A stretch of 37,332 bases of DNA from Rhodanobacter sp. GTDB lineage: Bacteria; Pseudomonadota; Gammaproteobacteria; Xanthomonadales; Rhodanobacteraceae. Location of the stretch: NCBI GenBank assembly GCA_004322005.1, contig SCRF01000085.1, positions 1-37,332 of the forward strand, in the 5' to 3' direction. A program made the position numbers and the translations under genes. Of this stretch, positions 1-9,446 are shown piece by piece. The notes below the pieces were generated by a model. It ran no database searches and was not told the DNA's origin. It was given only the letters and a program-made list of their open reading frames with translations. How positions within the stretch are numbered: the first letter of the stretch is position 1; each line of letters begins with the position of its first letter.

Positions 1-962
<962 letters not shown>

Positions 963-991
963 GTTCTCCACTCCCGGGTGGGGGAGGATCG

Positions 992-1021
992 ACTATAGTG
1001 CGCCGCAACAAAAGAAAGCAA
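992..1021 (-). promoter_or_regulatory. Candidate sigma70 promoter of gltB
   Basis: On the minus strand, TTGCTT (1016-1021) and TATAGT (992-997) are separated by 18 bases, about 30 bases upstream of the gltB ATG. They lie in a short AT-rich pocket inside otherwise GC-rich DNA. The spacing and hexamers fit a vegetative promoter; no experimental support is available. Confidence 0.5.
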
Positions 1022-1125
1022 GAAAATCAAATAGCCGTATATAAGGCCGATTGGCGGCGTACGCCGGTGCGGTGGAAAGGAAACAGTGGCGTGACCGTGT
1101 TGGCGCCGGCCGTGCGGCGGGCGGG

Positions 1126-1797
1126 TCAGTCGGGGTCGTTCGCCAGGGTCGGCGGGCTCTCCAGGTCGACGGCCAGTTGGCTGGCAATGAGCGCCACCTG
1201 GGTGCGGTTGTTGACGCCCATCTTGCGCATGATCGCGGTCATGTGCGCCTTCACTGTGGCTTCGGACACGCCAAGCTCCCAGGCGATCTGCTTGTTGAGC
1301 AGGCCCTCGGCGATCATCGTCATCACCCGGAATTGTTGCGGTGTGAGCGTGGCGATGCATGCGGCGGCATCGGCCTCTTCGGTTTTCAGCGTCACCGCAC
1401 CGCCGAGCAGCTGGTGCGGCAGCCACACATCGCCGTCCAGCACGGCGCGGATCGCCTGGATGATCACTTCACCGGGTGTCGATTTCGGGATGTAGCCACA
1501 GGCGCCGTGCGCCAACGCGCGGCGCGCCACCTGCGACTCCTCGTGACCGGACACCACGATGATCGGCAGGCCGGGATACTGCCCGCGAATATGCGCCAGG
1601 GCGGAATAACCGCGTGCGCCGGGCATGTGCAGGTCCAGCAGCAGCAACTCGGCTTCCGGAAACTCATCGATCATGGCCAGCAAGGTGCACACGCTATCGG
1701 CCGTGCGCACATGCGCTTGCGGCAAGGCGCCGATCACCGCGCGCTGCAGCGCATCGCGGAACAGCGGGTGATCGTCGGCGATCAGGACATCGGTCAT
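1126..1797 (-). CDS. LuxR-family response regulator, CrbR/ErdR-like
   Basis: The product is 223 aa and starts MTDVLIADDHPLFRD. Residues 1-120 form a receiver domain with acidic pocket D8-D9 and phospho-acceptor D55 (LLLLDLHMPG). Residues about 150-205 form a LuxR-type helix-turn-helix (LTPQQFRVM, NKQIAWELGVSEATVKAHM). The frame opens further upstream, but those 19 codons run into a REPIN element, so the ATG at 1797 is preferred. The gene lies 102 bases downstream of acs on the same strand. In Vibrio and Pseudomonas, regulators of this architecture (CrbR, ErdR) activate acs with a partner kinase; overall similarity and position suggest the same role here, which is inference. The partner kinase is not in the window. 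Confidence 0.88.
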   Translation of the reverse strand: MTDVLIADDHPLFRDALQRAVIGALPQAHVRTADSVCTLLAMIDEFPEAELLLLDLHMPGARGYSALAHIRGQYPGLPIIVVSGHEESQVARRALAHGACGYIPKSTPGEVIIQAIRAVLDGDVWLPHQLLGGAVTLKTEEADAAACIATLTPQQFRVMTMIAEGLLNKQIAWELGVSEATVKAHMTAIMRKMGVNNRTQVALIASQLAVDLESPPTLANDPD

Positions 1798-1815
1798 GGG
1801 AGCCATGGGTATGGT

Positions 1816-1892
1816 GTAGGAGCGCACCTTGTGCGCGAAAGGGTTTGCCGACATCCTGACAAGAGCGTTCGCGCACTTCGGTGCGCTCCTAC
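1816..1892. repeat. REPIN-type palindromic element between acs and the response regulator
   Basis: Inverted arms GTAGGAGCGCAC (1816-1827) and GTGCGCTCCTAC (1881-1892) bracket a second pair built on GTGCGCGAA/TTCGCGCAC. The same design occurs inside the helicase gene at 33804-33884. This is the usual layout of short non-autonomous REPIN doublets mobilised by RAYT transposases; no RAYT gene is in the window. It sits in the acs-to-regulator spacer and could form a large hairpin in a shared transcript. Confidence 0.85.
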
Positions 1893-1899
1893 CTCTACC

Positions 1900-3840
1900 T
1901 CATTTGATCAGCCGCTCTTCCACCAGGCTCTTCACCACGCCCGGGTCGGCCAGGGTGGAAATGTCGCCGAGCTGGTCGGGCAGGTTCTCGCCGATCTTGC
2001 GCAGGATGCGCCGCATGATCTTGCCGGAGCGGGTCTTCGGCAGACCCGGTGCCCACTGCAGGTAATCGGGTGTGGCGATCGGGCCGATTTCCTTGCGTAC
2101 CCACGCGACCAGTTCCATGCGCAGTTCGTCACTGCCGACCTCGCCGCTGATCAGCGTGACATAGGCATAGATGCCCTGGCCCTTGATGTCGTGCGGACAG
2201 CCGACCACCGCAGCCTCGGCGACCTTCGGATGCGCCACCAGCGCGCTTTCCACTTCGGCGGTGCCCAGCCGGTGACCGGAAACATTGATCACGTCATCGA
2301 CGCGGCCGGTAATCCAGTAATAGCCATCCTCGTCGCGGCGCGCACCATCGCCGGTGAAGTAGCTGCCGGGGTAGGCGCTGAAATAGGTGTCGATGAAACG
2401 CTGGTGGTCGCCGTACAGCGTGCGCATCTGCCCCGGCCAGGAATCGGCGATCACCAGATTGCCTTCGGTGGCGCCTTCAAGAACGTCGCCGGCGGCATCG
2501 ACGATGGCCGGCTTGATGCCGAAGAACGGCAACGTGGCAGAACCCGGCTTGGTGGCGATGGCGCCAGGCAGCGGCGTGATCAGGATGCCGCCGGTTTCGG
2601 TCTGCCACCAGGTGTCGACGATCGGGCAGCGCTCTTCGCCGACCACGTGGTAGTACCACTCCCAGGCTTCCGGGTTGATCGGTTCGCCGACCGTGCCGAG
2701 CAGCCGCAGCGACTTGCGCGAGGTTTTCTTGACCGGCGCCTCGCCATCGCGCATCAGGGCGCGGATTGCGGTGGGCGCGGTGTAGAAGATCGTGACCTGA
2801 TGCTTGTCCACCACCTGCCAGAACCGGCTTACGTCCGGGTAGTTGGGCACGCCGTCGAACATCACCACGGTGGCGCCATTGGCGAGCGGGCCGTACACCA
2901 CATAGCTGTGGCCGGTGACCCAGCCCACGTCGGCGGTACACCAGAACACGTCGTCCTCGCGCAGGTCGAAGACCGCTTCGTGGGTGTAGCTGGTGTAGAC
3001 CAGATACCCGCCGGAGGTGTGCACCACGCCCTTCGGCTTGCCGGTGGAGCCGGAGGTGTACAGGATGAACAGCGGGTGTTCGGCCTCCATCGGCTCGGCC
3101 GGGCAGTCGGCCGACTGCCCCTCCATCAGGATGTGGTAATAACGGTCCCGCGGCGATTGCATCGCCACCGCCGCGCCGGTGCGACGCACCACGATGACCG
3201 TCTCCACGCTGCTGGTACCCGGGCGCTCGAGGGCGGCATCCACGTTGGCCTTGAGCGCGATCTTGCGGCCACCGCGCACGCCTTCATCGGCCGTCACCAC
3301 CAATTTAATGGTCGAATCGGCGATGCGCCCGGCGAGGGAATCGGGCGAGAAGCCGCCGAACACCACCGAATGGATCGCGCCGATGCGCGCGCAGGCCAGC
3401 ATCGCCACGGCCGCCTCGGGGATCATTGGCATGTAGATCGCCACCCGGTCGCCCTTGCGCACGCCCAGGTGCTTGAGCGTATTGGCGAACTTGCATACTT
3501 CGGTGTGCAGTTCGCGGTAGCTGACGCGGCGCGATTCGTTCGGATCGTCACCTTCGAAAATGATGGCCGTCTTGTCGCCGCGCTCGGCCAGATGGCGATC
3601 GAGGCAGTTGGCCGAGACGTTGAGCAGGCCATCCTCGAACCAGCGGATGTGCAGATCCTTGGCATCGAAGGAAACGTTCTTGATGACGGTGGGCGCCTTC
3701 ACCCAGTCCAGCCGTTGCGCCACGCGGTTCCAGAAACCTTCCGGATCACTGATCGACTCGGCGTACAGGCGCGTGTAGTCGTCCTTGCCGATGCGTGCCT
3801 TGGCGGCGAATTCGGGTTTTACCGGATAGAGCTTCGACAT
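1900..3840 (-). CDS. acs: Acetyl-CoA synthetase
   Basis: The product is 646 aa, the normal length for bacterial AMP-forming acetate:CoA ligase. It activates acetate to acetyl-AMP and then acetyl-CoA in the cytoplasm. Visible signatures include the phosphate-binding loop [15 protein letters not shown], the WWQTETGG motif, [16 protein letters not shown], the [16 protein letters not shown] hinge, and the C-terminal TRSGKIMRR motif, whose Lys607 is the catalytic lysine and known acetylation site of the family. The start is supported by AGGAGG six bases before the ATG. The gene is divergent from satP across 259 bases and is followed by a LuxR-type regulator, which together form an acetate-scavenging unit. 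Confidence 0.98.
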   Translation of the reverse strand: MSKLYPVKPEFAAKARIGKDDYTRLYAESISDPEGFWNRVAQRLDWVKAPTVIKNVSFDAKDLHIRWFEDGLLNVSANCLDRHLAERGDKTAIIFEGDDPNESRRVSYRELHTEVCKFANTLKHLGVRKGDRVAIYMPMIPEAAVAMLACARIGAIHSVVFGGFSPDSLAGRIADSTIKLVVTADEGVRGGRKIALKANVDAALERPGTSSVETVIVVRRTGAAVAMQSPRDRYYHILMEGQSADCPAEPMEAEHPLFILYTSGSTGKPKGVVHTSGGYLVYTSYTHEAVFDLREDDVFWCTADVGWVTGHSYVVYGPLANGATVVMFDGVPNYPDVSRFWQVVDKHQVTIFYTAPTAIRALMRDGEAPVKKTSRKSLRLLGTVGEPINPEAWEWYYHVVGEERCPIVDTWWQTETGGILITPLPGAIATKPGSATLPFFGIKPAIVDAAGDVLEGATEGNLVIADSWPGQMRTLYGDHQRFIDTYFSAYPGSYFTGDGARRDEDGYYWITGRVDDVINVSGHRLGTAEVESALVAHPKVAEAAVVGCPHDIKGQGIYAYVTLISGEVGSDELRMELVAWVRKEIGPIATPDYLQWAPGLPKTRSGKIMRRILRKIGENLPDQLGDISTLADPGVVKSLVEERLIK

Positions 3841-3882
3841 GGGGTGCCTCCTGCGGCTTAGGTCGCGGCGATACGGATGGTA

Positions 3883-3904
3883 ATGCCGGCAGAGCTACCG
3901 GCAT
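3883..3904. repeat. Inverted repeat in the acs leader (ATGCCGG-N8-CCGGCAT)
   Basis: Two perfect 7-base arms separated by 8 bases lie about 43-64 bases upstream of the acs ATG. The arrangement is compatible with a regulator site or a leader hairpin in the acs mRNA. No function can be assigned from sequence alone. Confidence 0.4.
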
Positions 3905-3955
3905 GTGTCGAGTGTAGCCTCGCATCGGCCCATGCGTGGCCGCCAGCGGCTCGAC

Positions 3956-3976
3956 TTTGGTCGAGCTTAGACCAAA
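3956..3976. repeat. Inverted repeat TTTGGTC-N7-GACCAAA in the acs-satP intergenic region
   Basis: This is a perfect 7-base dyad with a 7-base spacer. It overlaps a second small dyad, CTCGAC-TTTG-GTCGAG (3950-3965). It lies roughly centrally between divergent acs and satP, where a shared activator such as the CrbR-like regulator would be expected to bind. That link is a guess based on position. Confidence 0.45.
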
Positions 3977-4050
3977 GGCGAATAGCGGCCCGCGCTGCAG
4001 CATGACCATGCTCGCCGGGAGTCAAGAGCTGGGGACTGGCAGGGCGGCTG

Positions 4051-4086
4051 CAATTCGTGACGAAGCAATTCGTCTGAACCAATTCG
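4051..4086 (+). promoter_or_regulatory. Three phased direct repeats CAATTCG upstream of satP
   Basis: CAATTCG occurs at 4051-4057, 4066-4072 and 4080-4086, that is at steps of 15 and 14 bases. The first two copies extend to CAATTCGT. The last copy touches the ribosome-binding site GAGGGG (4086-4091), eight bases before the satP ATG. The close repetition suggests binding of a protein to the promoter or leader; which protein is unknown. Confidence 0.5.
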
Positions 4087-4099
4087 AGGGGATCGCACA

Positions 4100-4663
4100 A
4101 TGAGCACTGAAAGCGCACCGAAAAAATTCGCCAACCCGGCCCCGCTGGGCCTGGCTGGCTTCGCTTTGACAACATGGTTGTTGAGCATCATCAATGTCGG
4201 CTGGTTCGACGGCGGTGCGATGCCGATGGTACTGGCCGTTGCGCTGGCCTTCGGCGGGACCGCGCAGATGATCGCCGGCGTGATGGAAATGCCAAACGGC
4301 AATACCTTCGGCACCACGGCCTTCCTCAGCTATGGTGCGTTCTGGTGGTCGTTTGCGCTGTTCCTGGAGTTCGGGCATGACAAGGTACCGGCCAGCTTCG
4401 TCGGCTGGTATCTGTTCATGTGGGGCGTGTTCACCTTCTACATGTGGGTGGCCACCCTCAAGAAGCCGCGCGCGCTGCAGCTGATCTTCCTGGCATTGTG
4501 GATCACCTTCTTCCTGCTTGCCGCAGGCGAATGGACCGGCATGAGCGCGCTGCATGTCGCCGGTGGTTACGGCGGCCTGCTCACGGCGGCGCTGGCGTTC
4601 TACCTGTCGGCCGCGGAAGTCATCAACGAGTCGCACCAGCGCACGGTATTGCCGGTCGGCTAG
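4100..4663 (+). CDS. satP: Acetate permease, SatP/YaaH (GPR1/FUN34) family
   Basis: The product is 187 aa with about six membrane helices, typical for this inner-membrane family that takes up acetate (and succinate) with protons. The family signature NPAPLGLAGFALTTW is at residues 14-28, followed by the FGGTAQMIAGVMEMPNGNTFGTTAF segment, which contains the conserved helix-1/2 region. GAGGGG precedes the ATG by eight bases. Divergence from acs and the adjacent acetate-type response regulator support acetate as substrate. The gene ends just before a strong hairpin terminator shared with the converging small membrane protein gene. Confidence 0.93.
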   Translation: MSTESAPKKFANPAPLGLAGFALTTWLLSIINVGWFDGGAMPMVLAVALAFGGTAQMIAGVMEMPNGNTFGTTAFLSYGAFWWSFALFLEFGHDKVPASFVGWYLFMWGVFTFYMWVATLKKPRALQLIFLALWITFFLLAAGEWTGMSALHVAGGYGGLLTAALAFYLSAAEVINESHQRTVLPVG

Positions 4664-4683
4664 AGAGGGGTCCGCGAAATCAG

Positions 4684-4709
4684 GGCGCGTCTGCCGGGGC
4701 AGACGCGCC
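4684..4709. terminator. Bidirectional intrinsic terminator between satP and the GlsB-like gene
   Basis: A perfect 12-base stem, GGCGCGTCTGCC and its complement, is separated by two bases and followed by TTT on the plus strand. It sits between two converging genes, 20 bases past the satP stop and 15 bases past the minus-strand stop, so it can serve both. Confidence 0.82.
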
Positions 4710-4724
4710 TTTGCGTGCGTGAGG

Positions 4725-4985
4725 TCAGGTGCGCCTGACAAGGCCGATGATTACCAGCAGGATCACCGCGCCGAGCATCGCGTAAGTGATGCTCGTCACC
4801 AGCGGATTGACCAGCATGAAGTGCACGCCAAGCCGCGGGAACAGCCAGCCGGCGAAGAACGCACCGATGATGCCGACCACGATGTTGCCGAGCAGCCCGA
4901 AGCCGAAGCCACGCACGATGAGGCCGGCCAGCCACCCGGCAACGGCACCTGCGAGAAGAATGATGATCAGTGCAGTACCTGTCAT
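4725..4985 (-). CDS. GlsB/YeaQ/YmgE-family stress membrane protein
   Basis: This small protein of 86 aa consists almost entirely of three hydrophobic, glycine-rich helices (IILLAGAVAGWLAGLIVRG, LLGNIVVGIIGAFFAGWLF, and a C-terminal VILLVIIGLVRR). This is the hallmark of the transglycosylase-associated/GlsB family, linked to general stress. The start at 4985 is preferred because GAGG lies eight bases upstream; an in-frame ATG at 5003 is less likely. An 8-base hairpin (5011-5031) lies in the leader. Its precise function is unknown in any organism I can name. Confidence 0.9.
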   Translation of the reverse strand: MTGTALIIILLAGAVAGWLAGLIVRGFGFGLLGNIVVGIIGAFFAGWLFPRLGVHFMLVNPLVTSITYAMLGAVILLVIIGLVRRT

Positions 4986-5227
4986 GTCGAGATCCTCTGC
5001 CACGTGCTGCGTGGCGTCGAGGAGACGCCACGGGCAACCGTGGTGGCTCAGGTTCTGCCCTGCCGCGTGGAGCCTTCGTGATGGCGAGGCGGCTGCGGTT
5101 CATGCAGCCATGGGGCCACTCGCCTGCCGACATCGGATACGAAGTTCGAAGGCCGGACCACGCCATGATGCACGCGGGACATACATGCGCCGCAGGAGAA
5201 CTTCAGACGCCAGCTGGCCGGGTCAAA

Positions 5228-6631
5228 TCAAGTATTCGAATGCGTCCGGGGGAAGGTCTTCCCGACGACATCCTGTTGGCTTGCCGGGATCTCGAACACT
5301 ACGCGCAGGCCCTTGCCCCCGGTGCCTGGTTCGGCGTGGATTTGCCCGTTGTGCAGCTGAATGATGCTGCGGCAGATGGCCAGGCCCAGTCCGCTGCCAC
5401 GATCCTCCGTGCCGGTCGGATTGAAGCGCACGAAGCGATCGAAGGCGCGCTCGCACTGTTCCCGGGTCAGTCCCGGGCCTTGATCCTCAATGCTGACCCG
5501 CCAGTAACGCGGTACGAACTCCGAGCGTAGCGCGATCACGCCGCCCGGCGGCGAAACCCGCAACGCATTGGTGAGAATGTTCAGCACCACCTGCCGCAGC
5601 CAGCGTTCCTCGAAGGCCACCAGACCCTGGCCGTGATGTGCGTAGTGCAGGCGACACCCTTGGTGTTCGGTCAGGGCGCAGACGTCCTGTTCGAAGTTCT
5701 GCAGGAAGCGGTGCGGATCCTGCGCCACCAGATTCATGCTGATGCCTTGCGCCTCGGCGCGCGACAGAAACAGCAGTTCGTCGACCATCTGGTTGACGCG
5801 GGCCAGCTCCTCCAGCTGCACCAGCACGGCCTCCTCCTGGGCCTGGCTCAGGGTGCCGTCGACGAGCAGTTTTTCTGCATGCAGCCGTACCAGCGAGAGC
5901 GGCGTCTTGAGCTCGTGCGACACCTCGGCGCTGAACTGGCGCACCTGGTTGAACGAGGACTCGAGCCGGTCGAACATCTGGTTCAGCAGCCGGGCCAGAT
6001 CGGAGATTTCGTCATCGATACCGCTGACACTGATGCGTTCGGTGAGGTTGTCGGAGCGGATGCGGTTGGCGGTTTCGCCGATCAGTCGTACCGGGCGCAG
6101 CATCAGGCGCGACAATCCCAACCCGATCAGGATGCTGGCCAGGATCATGCCCAGCAGCAGCGCCAGGCTGACCTGGGTATAGGCCACCATGGCGCGCCGT
6201 GCCTGGCCCATCGGCGTGCCGATGCTGACGTCGAAGGGTGGCAGCACGAATTCCGCGATGCGCAGCTCGCCGATGCCCGGCATGTTGCCGTTGAAGACCC
6301 GCCTGCCCTTCACGTCGGGCAGCGGATGGCCGGCCAGGTTTTTCGAGCGGAACAGGTTGCCATGTCCAGGCGAATCAATGCTGATATAGAACAGCACCGA
6401 CGCGTATTCGGTGGTCTGGCGAATGCGTTCGTTGATGATCTCGGGGTTCAGCGACGCATAGTCCGAACCCAGCTGCGCCTTGATCTGCTGGAATTCCGCG
6501 GCATTGAGCAGATCCAGATCATGGATCACATAGTTCTGCAGCAGCCGATAGCCAGCGACGAACAGGCAGGCGAGGGCAAGCGTGGAACTCAGCACAAACC
6601 AGAACGTGATGCGCGCACCGATCGACTTCAT
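5228..6631 (-). CDS. Sensor histidine kinase (HAMP, HisKA, HATPase)
   Basis: The product is 467 aa. Helix 1 (about residues 9-31) and helix 2 (about 151-172) enclose a periplasmic sensor region of about 120 residues without obvious metal-ligand clusters. A HAMP linker follows (about 173-226), then the HisKA box SAEVSHELKTPLSLV with phospho-acceptor His239, then the N, G1 and G2 boxes (NILTNALRVSP, DQGPGLT, GSGLGLAICRSII). The start overlaps the stop of the upstream response regulator by four bases (ATGA), so the pair is translationally coupled. The layout resembles CusS/QseC-type kinases. The signal is unknown; the divergent neighbours suggest control of the envelope gene cluster, which is inference. 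Confidence 0.93.
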   Translation of the reverse strand: MKSIGARITFWFVLSSTLALACLFVAGYRLLQNYVIHDLDLLNAAEFQQIKAQLGSDYASLNPEIINERIRQTTEYASVLFYISIDSPGHGNLFRSKNLAGHPLPDVKGRRVFNGNMPGIGELRIAEFVLPPFDVSIGTPMGQARRAMVAYTQVSLALLLGMILASILIGLGLSRLMLRPVRLIGETANRIRSDNLTERISVSGIDDEISDLARLLNQMFDRLESSFNQVRQFSAEVSHELKTPLSLVRLHAEKLLVDGTLSQAQEEAVLVQLEELARVNQMVDELLFLSRAEAQGISMNLVAQDPHRFLQNFEQDVCALTEHQGCRLHYAHHGQGLVAFEERWLRQVVLNILTNALRVSPPGGVIALRSEFVPRYWRVSIEDQGPGLTREQCERAFDRFVRFNPTGTEDRGSGLGLAICRSIIQLHNGQIHAEPGTGGKGLRVVFEIPASQQDVVGKTFPRTHSNT

Positions 6632-7287
6632 ACCAGCTGGTAGCCGATCCCCCGAAGCGTCTTGAACAGCGGCTCGCCCAGCTCGGGCTCCAGCTTGGTG
6701 CGCAGGCGGCTCATGTAGACGTCCAGCAGGTTGGTGTCGGCCAGCCCGGGCCAGATCCGCTCGGAGATGTACGAACGGGTGAGCGTACGCCCCGCGTTCT
6801 GCATGAAGATCTCCAGCAGCGCGAATTCCCGGCTGGTGAGGTCGACCGTCTGCTCCCTGAGCTTGACCGTGTGCCCCAGCAGATCCAGCCGCACGCAGCG
6901 GTGGGTGATCACGGTTTGCTTGACCGCCGACTGGCGCCGCAGCAGGGAGCGCACGTGCGCGAGCAGCTCGTCGAAACTGAACGGCTTGGGCAGATAGTCG
7001 TCGGCGCCCAGGTCGAGCCCCTTGATGCGATCCTCCACCGCATCGCGCGCGCTGAGGATCAGGACCGACTCGTTGAAGCCGCAGCGACGCCATTCCGAGA
7101 GCAGTTGCAGGCCGTCACCATCCGGCAGGCTGAGGTCGAGAATGATCACGTCGTAGTTGGTTTCCGCCAGCGCATCGCGCGCCTCCGCACAGGTGCCGAC
7201 CCAGCACACCGTGTAAGCGCATTCACTGAGCCCCTGCTTGAGAAACTGGCCGAGACGCTGCTGGTCTTCAACGACGAGAATCTTCAT
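6628..7287 (-). CDS. OmpR-family response regulator
   Basis: The product is 219 aa starting MKILVVEDQQ. The receiver domain (1-118) has E7-D8, phospho-acceptor D51 (VIILDLSLPDGDG) and the conserved Lys in LPKPF. The C-terminal winged helix (about 125-219) has LTSREFALLEIFMQNAG, SYISERIWP and VYMSRLRTKLE, ending TLRGIGYQLV. An upstream extension in the same frame lacks conserved sequence, so the ATG at 7287 is chosen. It is co-transcribed with the kinase and diverges from the exported-protein cluster at 7599 across 311 bases. It is thus well placed to regulate that cluster, though no target is proven. Confidence 0.94.
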   Translation of the reverse strand: MKILVVEDQQRLGQFLKQGLSECAYTVCWVGTCAEARDALAETNYDVIILDLSLPDGDGLQLLSEWRRCGFNESVLILSARDAVEDRIKGLDLGADDYLPKPFSFDELLAHVRSLLRRQSAVKQTVITHRCVRLDLLGHTVKLREQTVDLTSREFALLEIFMQNAGRTLTRSYISERIWPGLADTNLLDVYMSRLRTKLEPELGEPLFKTLRGIGYQLV

Positions 7288-7462
7288 GGCACACCTGCCT
7301 GTTGACATTGCGAGGCGAGTGTAGGCCAGCATCGCGCCGACCCAGTGACGCGCTGCACAACCCAGCGGGCGGTCGCACAAGCGCGGGCCGCCGGAGGCGA
7401 CGCGTCAGTCGCCTGGTCCCGTACGGGCATGTGTCGCGTGACGGCGCGGACCTGAAGAAATT

Positions 7463-7477
7463 TTAAGAATCCTTACA
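7463..7477 (+). promoter_or_regulatory. Possible response-regulator half-sites in the 7288-7598 divergent intergenic region
   Basis: The 311-base gap between the two-component genes and the exported cluster is mostly GC-rich and featureless. The exception is an AT-rich patch with TTAAG (7463-7467) and TTACA (7473-7477), two similar pentamers one helical turn apart. Tandem half-sites spaced 10-11 bases are typical of OmpR-family binding. A weak -10-like TAGGGT follows at 7500-7505. This is suggestive only. Confidence 0.3.
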
Positions 7478-7598
7478 GGTAGGCGTCAGGTTGCTGCCCT
7501 AGGGTATGTGCCACGCAGCTGCTGGATCGGCTGCACTGCGCCATAGCCGCCTATCCACGCCCCACTTCATCCGCGTCAATCTGTAGAGGACACAATCC

Positions 7599-9437
7599 AT
7601 GGTTCGTTATGCAATGTTGCTGCTCACTGCACTGGTGGCGCCGCCGCTGTTGGCACAGCAGACACCTCCGGAGAACTACGCCCAGCACCTGGTGGATGAG
7701 ACGCTGGCCACGCACCCGGAGATCGCCATCATGGCGATGCACGTGACGCCGCCGAAGCAGGCCGACAACGTCATCATCGCCTCCAACATCGGACGCATCG
7801 GCAAGAAGGCCGACTCCGACGACATGGGTGTCGTCAACACCGGCAAGCCGGCGATGGCAGTGAACAAGGAGGGCGACCATTTCGAGGTCGAGCTGCCGCT
7901 GAAGGACGTCACCAACGATACGGTCGGCGCGGTCAGCATCGTGTATCCGTACAAGGCGGGCGACGACAAGACAGCACTGGCGAAGCGTGCCGAGGCAGTG
8001 GCTGACCAGCTGCATCGGAAGATTTCCAACGCCGCCAACCTGACCCAGGCCTACCGGTTCGATCCGACCATCCCGACCCACACCTATGCGCAGCAGCTGG
8101 TCGACCAGACCATGGCCGCGCATCCGAAGCTGCTGATCCTGATGCTGCACATCGTGCCGCCGGGCAAGACGACCAACGTGGTGGTGGGATCGAGCATCGG
8201 GCGTATCGGCAAGCCGGCCGACGCGGACGACATGCGCGCCATCAACACCGGCATTCCCAACCTCGAGGTCAACGGCCTCCGCTTCGAGGTCGAGACCCGC
8301 CTGCTCGACGTCAAGGGCCGCACGCTCGGCGCGGTGGGCATCGTGTTCCCCTACAAGCCGGGCGACGACAAGGCGGCGCTGAAGCGCGAAGGGTTTGCGA
8401 TCCGCGACGAGTTGCGCGCCAGGATTTCCTCGTTGGCCAAGCTGATGCAGCCGGTGCAGCCGGTACCGGTGGTCGACCCCCACCCGACCGCCACGCTGAT
8501 CGGGCGCAGCACCGGCTGGAAGCCCGGGTATTCGGGCGATTTCGACCACTTCGGCGTCGACGTCAAGGGCAACCGGCTGTGGCTGGCGGCGGAGGATCAC
8601 GGCACGCTGGAGCTGTTCAACCTGCGCACCGGTCAGCATGAGCGCACGCTCACCGGTGTCGAGACGCCGCACGCGATCATCTACCTGCCCAAGGCCAACC
8701 GCCTGATCGTCACCGACAGCGGCAAGGGCATGACCAAGGTGTTCAATGCCACCACCTACAAGGTCGTGGGCCACATCAAGCTGGAGCCGGGTGCGGACTC
8801 GGGCGAGTACGATCCTTCCACCGGCCATCTGTACATCGTCACCGGCGGCAAGGACGTGGGCATGAAGGATTGCTTCCTCAACGAGGTCAATCCGCTCACC
8901 GGGCACGTCTACCACAAGCTGCGCTTCGACTCCGATCACACCGAGGCGGTGAAGGCGGAGCAGCACGGCAACCGGCTGTTCGTGAACGTGGCCGACCACA
9001 ATGAAGTGGACGTGGTGGACAAGAAGACGTTCAAGGTGATCGCGCGCTGGCCGCTCAGCGGCGCCCAGACCAACCTGTCCATGGCGCTGGACGAGGCCGA
9101 CCACCGCCTGTTCGTGGGCACCCGCAATCCCAGCAAACTGTTCGTGCTGAACACCGATACCGGCGCCACCGTGGCGATGCTGGATGCGCCGGCGATCTCC
9201 GACGGATTGTTCTGGGACAGCGCCAGGAAGCGCGTGTATGTGCCCGGCGGCGACGGCTACCTCGGCGTGTTCCAGCAGGTCACCCCGGATCTCTACGCCG
9301 CACGGCCGCGCATTCCCAGCGCGATCGGCGCCAAGTCCGGCATCGTGGTGCCGCAGTTGAACCGTCTCTTCCTGGCCGCCTCACCCGGTGAGCACGGCAA
9401 GGGTGGCGAAGTGCTGCAATTCGCGCTGGGTCAGTAG
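7599..9437 (+). CDS. Exported protein: duplicated N-terminal domain plus YncE-like beta-propeller
   Basis: The product is 612 aa. A signal peptide (residues 1-19, MVRYAMLLLTALVAPPLLA) is followed by two copies of a domain of about 115 residues (28-142 and 165-276). Both copies carry LVD.T....HP, IGRIGK.AD.DDM, NTG and a final YPYK.GDDK. The alternation and the GA-I-V-YPYK strand recall Cache/PAS-like ligand pockets, but this is only a guess. Residues about 300-612 form a beta-propeller of YVTN/YncE type with repeated LWLAAEDHGTLELFN, RLIVTDSGKGMTKVFN and RLFVGTRNPSKLFVLN blades. The gene is the first of a long co-directional run, with nine bases to the next propeller gene. Two-domain sensing or binding in the periplasm is plausible; the substrate is unknown. 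Confidence 0.85.
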   Translation: MVRYAMLLLTALVAPPLLAQQTPPENYAQHLVDETLATHPEIAIMAMHVTPPKQADNVIIASNIGRIGKKADSDDMGVVNTGKPAMAVNKEGDHFEVELPLKDVTNDTVGAVSIVYPYKAGDDKTALAKRAEAVADQLHRKISNAANLTQAYRFDPTIPTHTYAQQLVDQTMAAHPKLLILMLHIVPPGKTTNVVVGSSIGRIGKPADADDMRAINTGIPNLEVNGLRFEVETRLLDVKGRTLGAVGIVFPYKPGDDKAALKREGFAIRDELRARISSLAKLMQPVQPVPVVDPHPTATLIGRSTGWKPGYSGDFDHFGVDVKGNRLWLAAEDHGTLELFNLRTGQHERTLTGVETPHAIIYLPKANRLIVTDSGKGMTKVFNATTYKVVGHIKLEPGADSGEYDPSTGHLYIVTGGKDVGMKDCFLNEVNPLTGHVYHKLRFDSDHTEAVKAEQHGNRLFVNVADHNEVDVVDKKTFKVIARWPLSGAQTNLSMALDEADHRLFVGTRNPSKLFVLNTDTGATVAMLDAPAISDGLFWDSARKRVYVPGGDGYLGVFQQVTPDLYAARPRIPSAIGAKSGIVVPQLNRLFLAASPGEHGKGGEVLQFALGQ

Positions 9438-9446
9438 GAGCCAACG

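Noticed and set aside
1051-3861. A 936-codon plus-strand open frame opposite acs and the response regulator
   Set aside because: It is rich in His, Arg, Gln and Gly without any family motif, and lies exactly opposite two clear genes; long antisense frames are expected at this GC content.
5228-7093. Extended 621-codon version of the histidine kinase
   Set aside because: The first 154 codons are out-of-frame sequence of the response regulator; the ATG at 6631 with a four-base overlap is the natural start.
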